The translations under genes and the position numbers were made by a program. This document shows, piece by piece, positions 8,866 through 8,891 of a stretch of DNA of 8,891 nucleotides. This DNA is from an uncultured Agathobaculum sp. (lineage in GTDB: Bacteria; Bacillota; Clostridia; Oscillospirales; Butyricicoccaceae), in NCBI GenBank assembly GCA_944380945.1, contig CALWJG010000058.1:1-8891 (forward strand), read 5' to 3'. Below the pieces are notes generated by a model that saw nothing but the letters and a program-made list of their open reading frames with translations, was not told where the DNA came from and did no database searches. Positions within the stretch are counted from its first letter, which is position 1, and each line of letters opens with the position of its first letter.

Positions 8866-8870
8866 AAACC

Positions 8871-8891
8871 ATGACAATCCTATTCCGCATC
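8871..8891 (+). CDS. Start of a gene cut by the window end, function unknown
   Basis: Seven codons (MTILFRI) follow a good ribosome site. This is too short to identify. In several Clostridia cinA or recA lies near rimO-pgsA, but this N-terminus does not look like CinA. The call rests on the ribosome site and on the position after the intergenic repeats. Confidence 0.5.

Noticed and set aside
8615..8870. CRISPR array or tRNA/small RNA gene in the hairpin-rich gap
   Set aside because: There are no regularly spaced direct repeats, no tRNA cloverleaf or TTCRA-type loop, and no promoter; the structure is explained better by palindromic repeats.
8266..8874. Plus- and minus-strand open frames through the pgsA end and the intergenic repeats
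   Set aside because: They read through repeats A and B and give the usual spurious peptides from such repeats; there is no independent support.

Overview
The window reads as a chromosomal housekeeping stretch from a high-G+C Gram-positive bacterium, most likely a gut-type member of class Clostridia (Oscillospirales-like). Support comes from strongly G/C-ending codons, purine-rich Shine-Dalgarno sites, sigma-A promoters with TATAAT boxes, an intrinsic terminator, the SecA, Mfd, RimO and PgsA sequence types, and two dispersed intergenic repeats of a kind I recall from gut Clostridia. Genus-level assignment is not possible from the sequence alone. All confident genes are on the + strand.

Layout: 1-56 is a short leader or the tail of an unseen upstream gene. 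57-3515 is mfd, the transcription-repair coupling factor. 3516-3695 is a structured intergenic region with a GC-rich stem-loop, a sigma-A promoter, and two copies of a small palindrome flanking that promoter. 3696-6452 is secA, the preprotein translocase ATPase. It carries an unusually long insert in the second nucleotide-binding domain and a C-terminal zinc motif, and ends in a near-perfect intrinsic terminator. 6540-6568 is a strong promoter for a two-gene operon: rimO (6605-7936, ribosomal protein S12 methylthiotransferase) and pgsA (7940-8614, phosphatidylglycerophosphate synthase), 3 bases apart. 8615-8870 is a 256-base intergenic region packed with inverted repeats, apparently made of two dispersed repeats plus a strong hairpin. 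A new gene starts at 8871 and runs off the window after 7 codons.

The genes act in separate core processes: transcription-coupled DNA repair, protein export, ribosome modification and anionic phospholipid synthesis. PgsA makes the precursor of phosphatidylglycerol, which SecA/SecYEG translocation depends on, but secA and pgsA have separate promoters here, so no shared regulation is claimed. I found no defence system, CRISPR array, prophage, transposase, tRNA or rRNA. The items most worth a second look are the compound repeat after pgsA, the palindrome pair around the secA promoter, and the SecA insert.
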